This document shows positions 16,606-25,452 of a stretch of DNA of 64,000 nt, piece by piece. Source of the stretch: Mesorhizobium sp. (lineage in GTDB: Bacteria; Pseudomonadota; Alphaproteobacteria; Rhizobiales; Rhizobiaceae). Under the pieces are notes generated by a model. It had not been told where the DNA came from and did no database searches. It worked only from the letters and a program-made list of their open reading frames with translations. Location: positions 37,439-101,438 of the forward strand of contig SAQR01000005.1 of NCBI GenBank assembly GCA_004020365.1, given 5' to 3'. The number at the start of each line of letters is the position of its first letter. Position 1 is the first letter of the stretch. The position numbers were made by a program, and so were the translations under genes.

Positions 16606-16696
16606 GTGTGCAGGCGGGCCGGCGGGGAAACCGGCAGGGAGTGGGAGCCTGCGAATCCTTTAGCGCCGTGCCCCAAAGGGCACGCAACCAACGCGA
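16606..16696 (-). ncRNA. Structured 3' region of the DUF1127 transcript, possible small RNA
   Basis: On the minus strand, between the DUF1127 stop and its terminator, are the hairpin CGTGCCC, TTTG, GGGCACG and a larger one with GCAGGC/GCCTGC arms enclosing CTCCCACTCCC and TTTCCCC segments. The terminator loop adds TCCTCCC. In Rhodobacter the CcsR small RNAs are processed from the 3' region of a DUF1127 mRNA and carry C-rich CCUCCUCCC motifs. The parallel is in position and base content; no transcript evidence is available here. Confidence 0.35.
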
Positions 16697-16987
16697 TCAG
16701 GTCACCTTGCGGGCAAGATCCTCGATCGTGTCTGCGCGATCTGCCGCGATGGCGCGAAGCCTTTCGGTTGGATCGCGACCGAACGGCACGTCGATGGCGA
16801 CGTGGAGATCGGCGCGCGTCAAGCCGATGTCGGCAAGTTCGGCGTCCGACATATCGCCAAGGCGATAGAAGGCGCGGCGGTTTTTCCAGGCGCGATAGAC
16901 GTTGGAGATGGTGTTGACCACGCGCGTCGCAATAGCCGGACGCGACGTGATGCGCGAAGTCTCGGTGGCGAAATCAAACGTAGCCAT
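16697..16987 (-). CDS. DUF1127 domain protein
   Basis: 96 residues from the ATG at 16987, with AAGGAG at good distance. The DUF1127 motif is in the middle: VYRAWKNRRAFYRLGDMSDA, ELADIGLTRADL. These small basic proteins are common in alphaproteobacteria; some bind RNA and affect phosphate and carbon metabolism or stress responses. The C-terminal extension (RDPTERLRAIAADRADTIED) is longer than in the shortest members. The gene is divergent from a LysR-type regulator, which may control it. Confidence 0.88.
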   Translation of the reverse strand: MATFDFATETSRITSRPAIATRVVNTISNVYRAWKNRRAFYRLGDMSDAELADIGLTRADLHVAIDVPFGRDPTERLRAIAADRADTIEDLARKVT

Positions 16988-17069
16988 GTCAGTCTCCTTC
17001 ATATTCGAACGGACAGCGGGCGATCGGCGCTGGAAACAGCGGCCGTTCCGGTCCCGATTCACATAGAAA

Positions 17070-17119
17070 ATGCAGGTCGTTGTCCTAAAACCGGTGACCA
17101 CTTTTAGGCGACCTGCATT
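17070..17119 (+). repeat. Half copy of the double-hairpin repeat
   Basis: Only the right-hand hairpin is present: ATGCAGGTCG, CCTAAAA, an 11-base loop, TTTTAGG, CGACCTGCAT. Compared with the 21025 copy, two positions changed on both arms (GCATG to GCAGG and CCC to CCT) with matching changes on the other side. Confidence 0.8.
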
Positions 17120-17208
17120 GCCGTCATGTGGACAGTCGTAAATTTGCCATCACCCGATTGATTTATCCAACGAATGTTTTTAATCTTTAGCATCAACATC
17201 AGTGATGG

Positions 17209-18174
17209 ATGGGAACGATGAAAGCGCCACTCGATCTCGATCAGTTGCAGACCTTCGTCTCGATCGTCGACACCGGCAGCTTCACCCGCGCGGCGGAAGC
17301 GGTGCATCGGACCCAGTCGGCGGTATCCATGCAGATGCGCCGGCTGGAGGAACGGATCGGCAAGCCGCTGTTCGAAAAGGACGGCCGCACCAACAGGCTG
17401 ACCGAGGAGGGCGATAGGCTGCTCTCCTACGCAAGACGGTTGCTGTTCCTCAATCGGGAAACGCTGGCCGCCTTCGACGACCGGCGGCTCGAAGGCACGA
17501 TCCGCATCGGTACGCCGGACGATTATGCCGACCGCTTCCTGCCCGAGATTATGGCCCGCTTCGCCCGTTCCAACCCACGTGTCGAACTGACCGTGATCTG
17601 CGAGCCGACGCCGGGGCTGGTCGAGCATATCAAGCGCGGCAATCTCGATCTGGCGCTGGTGACGCACAATGACGCACACGGCCAGTCGGAAGTGGTGCGG
17701 CGCGAACCGCTGTTGTGGGTCACTTCGGCCAACCATGCGACGCATGAACAGGAAGTTCTGCCGATGGCCTTCGGCCGGCCGAACTGCATCTGGCGGCGGG
17801 CCGCCGTCGACGTGCTCGACCGGCAGAACCGCGACTACCGCATCCTGTTCACCAGCTTCTCGGCGACAGTCATCACCGCCGCGGTGCTTTCCGGCCTGGC
17901 GATCTCGGTGCTGCCGGAATGCGCGCTGCGCCCCGGCATGCGGGTGCTGGGCGACGCCGACGGGTTCGGCGCCCTGCCCGATTGCCGCATCGGCATCATG
18001 CGCGGCCAGACGTCGCGTCCGGAGATAGTCGATGCGCTGGCCCGCCACATTTCGGAAAGCCTCGACAATATTTCCGTGCCGCTCGGCGAAGATACGGGAA
18101 GCTTCGATTTCCCGGCATTTGCCTTCTCCAAGACGAAGCGGACCAGGCCAAACCAGATCTCGCCGGGCTGGTGA
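17209..18174 (+). CDS. LysR-family transcriptional regulator
   Basis: 321 residues. The N-terminal winged helix-turn-helix is [41 protein letters not shown] LysR substrate-binding domain follows ([59 protein letters not shown]). The ligand is unknown. It is divergent from the DUF1127 gene, an arrangement that often reflects control of the neighbour. The Met at 17209 or at 17218 may be the start. Confidence 0.88.
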   Translation: MGTMKAPLDLDQLQTFVSIVDTGSFTRAAEAVHRTQSAVSMQMRRLEERIGKPLFEKDGRTNRLTEEGDRLLSYARRLLFLNRETLAAFDDRRLEGTIRIGTPDDYADRFLPEIMARFARSNPRVELTVICEPTPGLVEHIKRGNLDLALVTHNDAHGQSEVVRREPLLWVTSANHATHEQEVLPMAFGRPNCIWRRAAVDVLDRQNRDYRILFTSFSATVITAAVLSGLAISVLPECALRPGMRVLGDADGFGALPDCRIGIMRGQTSRPEIVDALARHISESLDNISVPLGEDTGSFDFPAFAFSKTKRTRPNQISPGW

Positions 18175-18247
18175 AAAACCTCGGCAATTGGCCGGCACCG
18201 GACACACCCGTCTTGACGCGGACGGACAACCGCCCCCCAATCGGCCA

Positions 18248-19813
18248 ATGAGCGACGCAGTATCCGAATCACGCACCAACGCCACCGAATACACGGTGAG
18301 CGAGATTTCCGGCGCGCTGAAGCGCACGGTCGAGGACGTCTTCGGCAATGTGCGGGTGCGCGGCGAAATATCAGGCTATCGCGGGCCGCACTCCTCCGGC
18401 CATGCCTATTTCTGCCTCAAGGACGACCGCGCACGGCTCGACGCCGTTGTCTGGAAGACCGCGATGAGCCGGCTGAAATTCCGCCCCGAAGAAGGCATGG
18501 AGGTGATCGCCACCGGCCGGCTCACCACCTATCCCGGAAAGTCCACCTACCAGATCGTCATTGACAATCTGGAGCCGGCCGGCGCCGGGGCGCTGATGGC
18601 GCTATTGGAAGAGCGCAAGCGCCGGTTGCAGGCCGAAGGCCTGTTCGATGCCGGCCGCAAGCGCTTGCTGCCGTTCATGCCGCGCGTCATCGGCGTCGTC
18701 ACCTCGCCGACAGGTTCTGTCATCCGCGACATCATCCACCGGATCAAGGACCGGTTTCCGCTGCATGTGCTGGTCTGGCCGGTGCGGGTGCAGGGCGAGA
18801 CGGCAGGCGCCGAAGTGACCGCCGCCGTCAACGGCTTCAACGCACTGGCGCAGGATGGCGCCATTCCGCAGCCCGACCTGTTGATCGTGGCGCGCGGCGG
18901 CGGCAGCCTCGAGGACCTTTGGGGGTTCAATGACGAGGCGCTGGCCCGCGCCGTCGCCGCCTCGCGCATTCCGGTGATCTCCGCTGTCGGCCATGAAACG
19001 GACTGGACGCTGATCGACCTGGCGGCGGATATGCGGGCGCCGACGCCGACGGGTGCCGCCGAGATCGCCGTGCCCGTGCGCGCCGACCTCGAAGTGACGC
19101 TTGCCAGCCTTGGCGCGCGGCTCAAGGCTGCGGTATCGCGCAATTTCGAGCGCAAGCGCCAGGCAGCGCGTGCCGCCGCCCGGGCGCTGCCCTCGCCCGA
19201 CCAGTTGCTGGCGCTGCCGCGCCGGCGGTTCGACGAGGCGACGAGCCGGCTTGGCCGGGCGCTGTCCGTCAGCGTCCAACGCAAGCGAGCCAGGCTTCAG
19301 GCGCAGCGGCTGACGCCGGCCACTTTGTCGCGACGCATGAACGAGGCCCGCACGCTGGCCGGCCGCGACCTCGCCCGTGCGCAAGCGGCGTTCTTCGCCA
19401 TCGTGCGCGAGCGGCGAGCGCGGTTTTCGCGCACCGCGACGCGGCTGTCACCGGCGCCGATCGCAAGGCGGCAGAAATTGCAGGCAGATGCTCTGGCGGC
19501 TTTGTCACGACGGCAGGACCGGGTGATTTCGGTACGGCTCGAGCGCTTGCGCGGGAAACTGACCCAGGCCGACCGGCTGCTGGCGACGCTGTCGCACAAG
19601 GCGGTGCTGGCGCGCGGCTTCGCCCTGGTGAAAGACGCCGACGGGGCGGTGATCAAGCAAGCGGCGGAAGTGACGCCGGGGCTGGCACTTTCGCTGGAGT
19701 TTGCCGACGGGACCGCCGATGCGATTGCGACCAGCGGCGCCGCACGGCCGAAAACAACCGCAAAGCCGGCCGCCAAAGCCAAGGAGCCTGGCAACCAAGG
19801 CTCACTGTTCTGA
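18248..19813 (+). CDS. xseA: Exodeoxyribonuclease VII large subunit
   Basis: 521 residues from the ATG at 18248. The N-terminal OB-fold shows [20 protein letters not shown] and [20 protein letters not shown]. The catalytic domain has [40 protein letters not shown] and [20 protein letters not shown], all XseA signatures, followed by a long helical coiled-coil region and a short Ala/Lys-rich tail. With XseB it degrades single-stranded DNA in the cytoplasm. The next gene begins within seven bases of its stop, so they are probably cotranscribed. Confidence 0.95.
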   Translation: MSDAVSESRTNATEYTVSEISGALKRTVEDVFGNVRVRGEISGYRGPHSSGHAYFCLKDDRARLDAVVWKTAMSRLKFRPEEGMEVIATGRLTTYPGKSTYQIVIDNLEPAGAGALMALLEERKRRLQAEGLFDAGRKRLLPFMPRVIGVVTSPTGSVIRDIIHRIKDRFPLHVLVWPVRVQGETAGAEVTAAVNGFNALAQDGAIPQPDLLIVARGGGSLEDLWGFNDEALARAVAASRIPVISAVGHETDWTLIDLAADMRAPTPTGAAEIAVPVRADLEVTLASLGARLKAAVSRNFERKRQAARAAARALPSPDQLLALPRRRFDEATSRLGRALSVSVQRKRARLQAQRLTPATLSRRMNEARTLAGRDLARAQAAFFAIVRERRARFSRTATRLSPAPIARRQKLQADALAALSRRQDRVISVRLERLRGKLTQADRLLATLSHKAVLARGFALVKDADGAVIKQAAEVTPGLALSLEFADGTADAIATSGAARPKTTAKPAAKAKEPGNQGSLF

Positions 19814-19819
19814 GTGCCG

Positions 19820-20956
19820 ATGATCTCCGGCAATCCACATCACCAGACGACGCCTTCCGGCAAGCAGCGCGCGCGGGCCTTCGGCATTAGCTTTGACGGC
19901 ACGCCCGGACCGTTCAACGCCATCACCGATGTGGCTGGCGTTGAGGTCGGTTATTCGACGCTGATTTCGGGCGAAGGTGCGCTGGTGGTCGGCAAGGGCC
20001 CGGTGCGCACCGGCGTGACCGCCATCCTGCCCAGACCGCGCGCCGAGCTGGCCGCGCCGGTGTTTGCCGGCATTTTCGCCCAGAACGGCAATGGCGAATT
20101 GACCGGCTCGCACATCATCGAGGAAACCGGCGCCTTCAATTTTCCGATCACCATCACCAACACGCATTCCTGCGGCGTTTCACGCGACGCAACGCTGCGC
20201 TGGATTCAGCGCGTGCTGCCGGCGGCGCTCGACAGCGGCTGGGGCCTGCCGGTGGCGGCGGAAACCTATGACGGCTTCCTGAACGACATCAATGGCCACC
20301 ATCTCACGTTTGAGCATGTCGCCGCGGCCCTCGATGGCGCGACCAGCGGGTGGATCGAGGAAGGCAGCGTCGGCGGCGGCACCGGCATGATCGCCTTCGG
20401 TTTCAAGGCGGGCTCCGGCACGGCATCGCGCCTTGTGGAATGGCACGGCCGGTCCTACACGGTCGGCGCCTTCCTGCAGGCGAATTTCGGCAAGCGGAGC
20501 AATTTTACCATTCGCGGCCTGCGCGCCGGGCCCGATCTCATCGAACCGGCGATCCACGAAAGCACGCCGCGCGCCGAAAAGGGCTCGATCATCGGGATCG
20601 TCGCCACCGATGCGCCGCTGCTGCCGCATCAGATGAAGCGCCTCGCTCGCCGGGCGCCGCTCGGCGTCGCCATGACCGGCGGCTTCGGCTATCACAGCTC
20701 GGGCGATATCTTCCTGGCCTTTTCGAACGCCAACCACGAGGCGGCGCTGGCGCCGCCAGGCCGCATCGCCAGCGCCGATTTTATCCCGGACACCGACATC
20801 GACCCGTTCTTCGACGCCGTGATCGAAAGTGTCGAGGAAGCGATCCTCAATGCGCTGGTCGCCAATGACGACATGACCGGGCGCGACGGCAATTTCGTGC
20901 CGGCGCTGCCGAAGGCATGGCTCAAGAGCAAATTCGGGGCTAGGCAAGGAAAGTAG
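19820..20956 (+). CDS. DmpA-type P1 family aminopeptidase
   Basis: 378 residues from the ATG at 19820 (a GTG at 19814, right after the xseA stop, is also possible). DmpA-family peptidases are made as one chain that cleaves itself to expose an N-terminal serine. Family motifs here are FNAITDVAGVEVGYSTL, GPVRTGVTAILPRP, NTHSCGVSRDATLRW, GSVGGGTGMIAFGFKAGSGT and GGFGYHSSGDIFLAFSNAN, the last containing the predicted cleavage serine. Members release N-terminal D- or L-residues or beta-amino acids from short peptides. No signal peptide is evident, so it acts in the cytoplasm. Confidence 0.88.
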   Translation: MISGNPHHQTTPSGKQRARAFGISFDGTPGPFNAITDVAGVEVGYSTLISGEGALVVGKGPVRTGVTAILPRPRAELAAPVFAGIFAQNGNGELTGSHIIEETGAFNFPITITNTHSCGVSRDATLRWIQRVLPAALDSGWGLPVAAETYDGFLNDINGHHLTFEHVAAALDGATSGWIEEGSVGGGTGMIAFGFKAGSGTASRLVEWHGRSYTVGAFLQANFGKRSNFTIRGLRAGPDLIEPAIHESTPRAEKGSIIGIVATDAPLLPHQMKRLARRAPLGVAMTGGFGYHSSGDIFLAFSNANHEAALAPPGRIASADFIPDTDIDPFFDAVIESVEEAILNALVANDDMTGRDGNFVPALPKAWLKSKFGARQGK

Positions 20957-21024
20957 AACTGTGTGGCGTGTCACGCATCGCGCAGGTAAATAGATGCCTT
21001 TCGCCGGCTCGGCATGTCACTGGC

Positions 21025-21129
21025 TAAAGCGCGTCGCGTTTGAAGGGATTCATGCGACGCGCTTTAGTTCTTTGTTTTATGCATGTCGTTATCCCAAAAC
21101 CGCTGCGCACTTTTGGGCGACATGCATTA
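21025..21129 (+). repeat. Double-hairpin repeat, copy 2 (reference copy)
   Basis: The left hairpin has perfect 13-bp arms (TAAAGCGCGTCGC and its complement). The right hairpin has ATGCATGTCG, CCCAAAA, an 11-base loop, TTTTGGG and CGACATGCAT. The last three bases (TTA) are the stop codon of the minus-strand gene that ends at 21127. Confidence 0.9.
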
Positions 21130-21369
21130 GTTCGAATTCTTTTCGTCCTGGTCGGCCTCAGCCGCCTCTTCCAGCCTCGACGCGATAAGTTCCTGAATGT
21201 CGCCGACCTCTTCCTGGATATCCTCCAGCGGTATGCCGGCCTCAGCCGCCTTCGCCGTACATTCTCTGGCGAGGGTCTCGGCCTGCTCCTCGATCCTGTC
21301 CAGCGAGGACTGGCAGTGGACCTTTTCGCCGATCCACTCCTGCAAGAACTCGATCGCGTGTTCGCTCAT
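21127..21369 (-). CDS. Small acidic helical protein, DUF768-like
   Basis: 80 residues from the ATG at 21369, preceded by AGGGAA. It begins MSEHAIEFLQEWIGEKVHCQ and is acidic and helical throughout (AAEAGIPLEDIQEEVGDIQE). The opening M-S-x-x-A-I-x-F-L-x-x-W-I pattern resembles the small DUF768 proteins found mainly in Mesorhizobium; this match is from memory and not certain. Its function is unknown. The stop codon lies in the double-hairpin repeat. Confidence 0.65.
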   Translation of the reverse strand: MSEHAIEFLQEWIGEKVHCQSSLDRIEEQAETLARECTAKAAEAGIPLEDIQEEVGDIQELIASRLEEAAEADQDEKNSN

Positions 21370-21564
21370 GCTGCTGTTCCCTGGCGGCTGCGCCGGTTGG
21401 TAATCATAAACGCCGGCATCCCCGAAAAGATGCACGCTCCTATTCCAACCGAGTCGTCGTCACCCGGCAAGCCGATCTTGCCCAAGTTCCACAGGGCTGA
21501 CGGGCATCGAAGGTTCAAGGAGCACATTCTAATTCTGAAGGAGATTCTATTTTCCTGAGGAGAC

Positions 21565-21584
21565 TGGCACCGTTGGCTGGGATC
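21565..21584 (-). other. Copy of the tRNA-His 3' end, candidate attachment site
   Basis: These 20 bases match 31344-31363, the last 20 bases of the tRNA-His gene including CCA, in the same orientation with one mismatch (position 73). Similarity ends inside the T-loop. The rest of the tRNA is absent. This is the geometry left by site-specific integration at a tRNA 3' end. Confidence 0.6.
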
Positions 21585-21992
21585 AGGTCCCGGATCGCGG
21601 CATTGTTTCTACTTATTATTTTTCGGCAATCCAGTCAATTTGTATGACAATAGGTATCACATACGCGGCACGTTTGCGGCGCCATTCGCTGCGCAACCCC
21701 AGGCTACGCGGCCAAAGCCGCCGCTATATAGTGACATCCTCAGGCAATGTCGACTCTGCTCGCCGTCCTGCTTCTTTCCGCCGCGCCGAGCGTATCTGGA
21801 TGGCATTTTGTCATGGTCGGGAGCGAGCATTTTCGCCGGAAATCGGGCGGGCGCATTGAGATGCTGAGCAGCTGGGCCGGCGATCCTGTCGCAGTCGCTT
21901 CTCGCCGGAGAATTGCCCGCTTTGCCGGCTCGCCACTCGGGAAGCTCATTCCCTCGGGACGTGCCTTGCTTCGGCAATCGAATGTATCGGCC
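21585..21992. other. Gene-poor stretch inside the candidate island
   Basis: About 400 bases with no gene that I can support. Frames of 82-106 codons exist on both strands, but they overlap each other, are rich in Arg/Ser/Pro, and match no family. The first 100 bases are more AT-rich than the surroundings. Confidence 0.5.
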
Positions 21993-22100
21993 TAAAGCGC
22001 ATCGCGTCTGAAGGGATTTTCATGCGACGCGCTTTAGGTTCTTGTTTTTATGGATGTCGTTGTCCCCAAAACCGCTGCGCACTTTGGGCGACATGCATTA
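21993..22100 (+). repeat. Double-hairpin repeat, copy 3
   Basis: Same order as the 21025 copy, with TAAAGCGCATCGC/GCGACGCGCTTTA arms (one mismatch) and the right hairpin GGATGTCG, CCCCAAAA, TTTGGGG, CGACATGC. The terminal TTA is the stop codon of the ABC ATPase gene. Confidence 0.88.
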
Positions 22101-22853
22101 GCCGCCAACCATCAGCTTGACGACTTCGTCATGATTGGTTTCCGAGATCTTGCGCTCGCCAGCCTGGATGCCGCGGCGCAGCACGACGATGCGGTCGGAA
22201 ACGGCGAAAATGTCCTGCAGATTGTGCGAGATGAAGATCACGCCCCGGCCTTGCGCCTTGAGCTGGTGGATGAGCGAGATGACCTTGCGCTGCTCCGGCA
22301 CGCCGAGGGCCGCGGTCGGTTCGTCCATGATCAGGATCTGCGCGTCCCAGTAGACGGCCCGGCCGATGGCAACGGCCTGCCGTTGACCGCCGGAGAAATT
22401 GCTGACCGGGGCGTCGAGCCGGCTGACATGGAAATCCAGCCGTCCCATGGTCTGCTTGGCGGCGACGGCCATCGCCTTGCGATCGAGCACCGGCAAGAAA
22501 CCAAAAACCTTGCGCATGGGTTCACGGCCGAGGAAGATATTGGCGCCGATGGACAGATTGTCGGCGAGAGCGAGATCCTGGTAAATGGTCTCGATGCCTT
22601 TTTCGCGCGCCTCCTGCGGCGTCGCGAAGGTGACCGGCTGCCCCCTCAGCAGAATTTCACCGCCGGTCGGCTGAAAGACGCCCGATATCGCCTTGATCAG
22701 CGTCGTCTTGCCAGCGCCGTTGTCGCCGGCCAGCGCCACCACTTCGCCCGGCCGAACGGCCATGGAGAAATCGTTCAGCGCCTGCACCGCGCCGAAATGC
22801 TTGGAAAGGTGTCGGACTTCGAGAAGGGGGGCGGTTTGTTCAGAACTATTCAT
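22098..22853 (-). CDS. Sugar ABC transporter ATP-binding protein, single-domain (FrcA-like)
   Basis: 251 residues from the ATG at 22853. It has one nucleotide-binding domain: Walker A AGDNGAGKTTLIKAISG, the signature FSGGQRQAVAIGRAV, Walker B ILIMDEPTAALG and the switch histidine in GVIFISHNLQDI. Most ribose-type transporters have a double ATPase of about 500 residues; this single-domain form is typical of FrcA-like systems. It powers the permease encoded just upstream, which it overlaps by 8 bases. Confidence 0.9.
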   Translation of the reverse strand: MNSSEQTAPLLEVRHLSKHFGAVQALNDFSMAVRPGEVVALAGDNGAGKTTLIKAISGVFQPTGGEILLRGQPVTFATPQEAREKGIETIYQDLALADNLSIGANIFLGREPMRKVFGFLPVLDRKAMAVAAKQTMGRLDFHVSRLDAPVSNFSGGQRQAVAIGRAVYWDAQILIMDEPTAALGVPEQRKVISLIHQLKAQGRGVIFISHNLQDIFAVSDRIVVLRRGIQAGERKISETNHDEVVKLMVGG

Positions 22854-23898
22854 CCTGGCGAGCTCCACTGAACCGGCGCTGCGCCTGGTCGATAAGGACG
22901 GAGACAATGATGACGAGGCCGACGGCGATGAACTGCCAGAACGGCTCGACATTGACGAAGACCAGCCCGTATTGAATGACCGCGATCACCAAGGCGCCAG
23001 CGACCGTCCCAAAAATGGTGCCGGAGCCACCGAACAGGCTGGCGCCACCGATCACCACGGCTGCGACGCTGTCGAGCAGCAAGGGTTCGCCGGCCTGAGC
23101 GGCGCCGGCGGTGAAGCGCGCTGCATAGAGCGCGCCCCCGAGGCCGGCGCACATCGCCGAAAGCACGTAAAGGCGCAGGATGTGGCCCTTGATGTCGATG
23201 CCGGCGCGACTCGCCGCCTGCACATTGGCGCCGATGGCGTAGTTGTGCTGGCCGAACCGGGTCTGGCTCAGGATGTAGTGCATCACCACGACAAAGACCG
23301 CGGCAATGATGACGAGATAAGGCACACCGTAGAACCTGCCGTTGCCAAGCAGCGCAAACCAGGAATTCTGGACCGGCACCGTCGTGCCGCCGGCCAGCAG
23401 GAATGCAGCGCCGCGCGCCACACCAAACATGCCAAGCGTGCCGATGAAGGGTGGAATTCTGAGGCGCGAGATCAGCAGGCCATTGATGACGCCAGGCACG
23501 CCGGCGACGATCACCGCCGCCAGAATGCCCAGCATCATGGCCAGAGGCACCGGCATGGCGACGCCAGCCATATTCGTGGCGTGGGCCGCGACGACGGCCG
23601 CGAGACCCATGATGAAGCCCAGCGAGAGGTCGATGCCTCCCGAAATGATGACGAAGGTCTGCCCGGTCGCCAGCAGCAGCGGCGCCACGGCAAATATCGC
23701 AATGGACTGCACGTTGAACGGGTTGAGCACGAAGGTTGCGCCGAAGGAGAGCCTCGACCAGACCTCGAAACAGATGATCAGGCCGGCGAGGAACAGCCAG
23801 GCGCGTCCTTCGGCGACGCGTGCGAGCCAACTCCTGGCCGGATCACCGTGATCCGCCTGAGGAGCGACATGCGTTTCGGTGGGCGATGTTGAAGTCAT
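22846..23898 (-). CDS. Sugar ABC transporter permease (FrcC/RbsC-like)
   Basis: 350 residues with about eight to ten membrane segments. Family markers are GQTFVIISGGIDLSLGFIMG, GVPGVINGLLISRLRIPPFI, GTLGMFGVARGAAFLLAGG and DSVAAVVIGGASLFGGSGTI. It forms the inner-membrane channel of the transporter, probably as a homodimer. It overlaps the ATPase gene by 8 bases and follows the binding-protein gene at 96 bases. Confidence 0.9.
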   Translation of the reverse strand: MTSTSPTETHVAPQADHGDPARSWLARVAEGRAWLFLAGLIICFEVWSRLSFGATFVLNPFNVQSIAIFAVAPLLLATGQTFVIISGGIDLSLGFIMGLAAVVAAHATNMAGVAMPVPLAMMLGILAAVIVAGVPGVINGLLISRLRIPPFIGTLGMFGVARGAAFLLAGGTTVPVQNSWFALLGNGRFYGVPYLVIIAAVFVVVMHYILSQTRFGQHNYAIGANVQAASRAGIDIKGHILRLYVLSAMCAGLGGALYAARFTAGAAQAGEPLLLDSVAAVVIGGASLFGGSGTIFGTVAGALVIAVIQYGLVFVNVEPFWQFIAVGLVIIVSVLIDQAQRRFSGARQDE

Positions 23899-23994
23899 GA
23901 ATGGTTCCGATCCGCAGAGCGGCCTCCGACAAACAGGGTCAAAGAGACCCGGCGCAGGTCTCCTTCCGGCAGGCCGGAAGGAGACTGGCTGGAC

Positions 23995-24975
23995 TTATTC
24001 GGAATAGAGGTATTTCGAGATGTTCGGGTCGGCGATGTTGGCCTTGTCCATGATCGTAAAGCCGGTGCCGATCGCAACCGGGATCGACTGGCCGGTCAGA
24101 TGGGCATAGGCCGACACGACGCCGAAATAGCCGATTTCCGCGGGATGCTGGGCAATCGCTACGTCGACAAGGCCAGTGTTGATGTTGTCGACAATGCTGG
24201 TCGGCGCGTCGAACGCCACGACCTTGACGGTGCCAGTCTGCCCGGCCTGCTGGACGCCATTCGCCGCGCCAAGTGCCGAGAACAGGTTTGCGCCGAACAC
24301 ACCGACGAGATCGGGATTGCGCGCGAACACAGCCTGCAGTTGCGAGGCGGCCTTGTTGGCGTCGTTGTCGTTGAACTGGGTCTCGAGCACGGTGATGCCG
24401 GGATGGTTGGCCGCCATCTCCTTCTTAAAACCCTCTTCACGCTGGTCGGTTGTCGAAATGCCAGGCTTGACGTTCGAAACGTAAACCTTGCCCTTGTCGC
24501 CTATGGCCTTGGCCAATGCCCGCGCGGCGATCTCGCCGCCCAGAATGTTGTCCGAGGCAATATAGGACAGTGGGAAATCCGCCTCGCCGGCGCCGGTCTG
24601 ATAGGCGCCGCTGCCGATGAAGGTGTCGACGGTGATCACCGGAATGCCGGCGTCATGGGCCTTGCGCAGCGGTTCGACCAACTGAACCTTGTCGGTCGGC
24701 GCGATCAGGATGGCGTCCGGCTTCTTGGCGATGACCGCGTCAAGCACGGGGACCTGCGTTACCGGATTGAAATCCGGGGCGCCCTGGAAAACCAGGGTCA
24801 CCCCAAGGGCATCGGCTGCCGCCTGGGCTCCCTTGCGCATGGTGATGTAAAAGCCGTCGGTGGTAAGACCCGGAATGAGCGCAATGGTGAATTTTTTCTC
24901 CTGCGCCAATGCGGGCGTGACTAGCGCCGCTGCGCAGATGGCGAGAGCCGCCAGGGCGGCAACAATCTTCTTCAT
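23995..24975 (-). CDS. Periplasmic sugar-binding protein (RbsB/FrcB-like)
   Basis: 326 residues. A signal peptide is clear (MKKIVAALAALAICAAALVT, cut near PALAQ). The mature part is a type I periplasmic binding fold: KFTIALIPGLTTDGFYITMR, PDAILIAPTDKVQLVEPLRK, VFGANLFSALGAANGVQQAG and VVAFDAPTSIVDNI. It delivers an unidentified sugar to the permease. It is the first gene of the transporter operon. A 28-bp motif lies about 240 bases upstream. Confidence 0.9.
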   Translation of the reverse strand: MKKIVAALAALAICAAALVTPALAQEKKFTIALIPGLTTDGFYITMRKGAQAAADALGVTLVFQGAPDFNPVTQVPVLDAVIAKKPDAILIAPTDKVQLVEPLRKAHDAGIPVITVDTFIGSGAYQTGAGEADFPLSYIASDNILGGEIAARALAKAIGDKGKVYVSNVKPGISTTDQREEGFKKEMAANHPGITVLETQFNDNDANKAASQLQAVFARNPDLVGVFGANLFSALGAANGVQQAGQTGTVKVVAFDAPTSIVDNINTGLVDVAIAQHPAEIGYFGVVSAYAHLTGQSIPVAIGTGFTIMDKANIADPNISKYLYSE

Positions 24976-25217
24976 AACATCCTCCTCCTAATGTTGGCAG
25001 ATTTTGCCGTTGCGATTTCGTCCCGGCTCTGGGAAGTGCTGGCGGCGAGAAGCGGGTTCGCCTGCTTGCTGTTTATGGGCAGCCTCCTCCCAAGCGCCCC
25101 AACTCGTTAGATCGGCCGTCGAAACCGACCAGCCTGATGCGCAGTCTCGTTACTAAGCCTCCGCAAGGTGCAGGAACAGCGCCGCTCGGCGCGCATGCCT
25201 GCCTAGCAGCACCGGTT

Positions 25218-25245
25218 GTAACACTTTGCTGAAAGAAATTGCAAC
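25218..25245 (+). promoter_or_regulatory. 28-bp motif upstream of the sugar transporter, likely SorC-type operator
   Basis: The site starts TGTAACAC, continues TTGCTGAAAG after one T, and ends AAATTGCAA. It agrees at 26 of 28 positions with the site at 26402-26429 on the opposite strand. It lies in the 477-base gap between the binding-protein gene and the regulator gene, where I see no gene. Confidence 0.65.
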
Positions 25246-25452
25246 CGCGCATTTTCCGGGATCGAAACGCTTTCAAACCGGACACCATCTACTACTCCGC
25301 AGAGCCTCTTGCAGACTATTGCCCCAACGCTTTGACGACACAACTGATGATTTCGCGGCGATGATTTCGCGACGGCGGGCTCGCGAGCCAGGTTTGGTTT
25401 CGATCAGTCTGCGATCAGCTGTGCCCGATATCACGCATCGGGCTGCCCAGCA

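Noticed and set aside
21565-21600. A second complete tRNA gene
   Set aside because: Only the 3' 20 bases of tRNA-His are present; no T-loop start, anticodon arm or D-arm follows.
21657-21995. Overlapping 82-106-codon frames on both strands
   Set aside because: No ribosome site, unusual composition and mutual overlap; no family resemblance.
22693-23892. A 399-codon plus-strand frame over the sugar permease
   Set aside because: Charged, low-complexity Asp/His/Arg peptide opposite a clear membrane protein; not coding.
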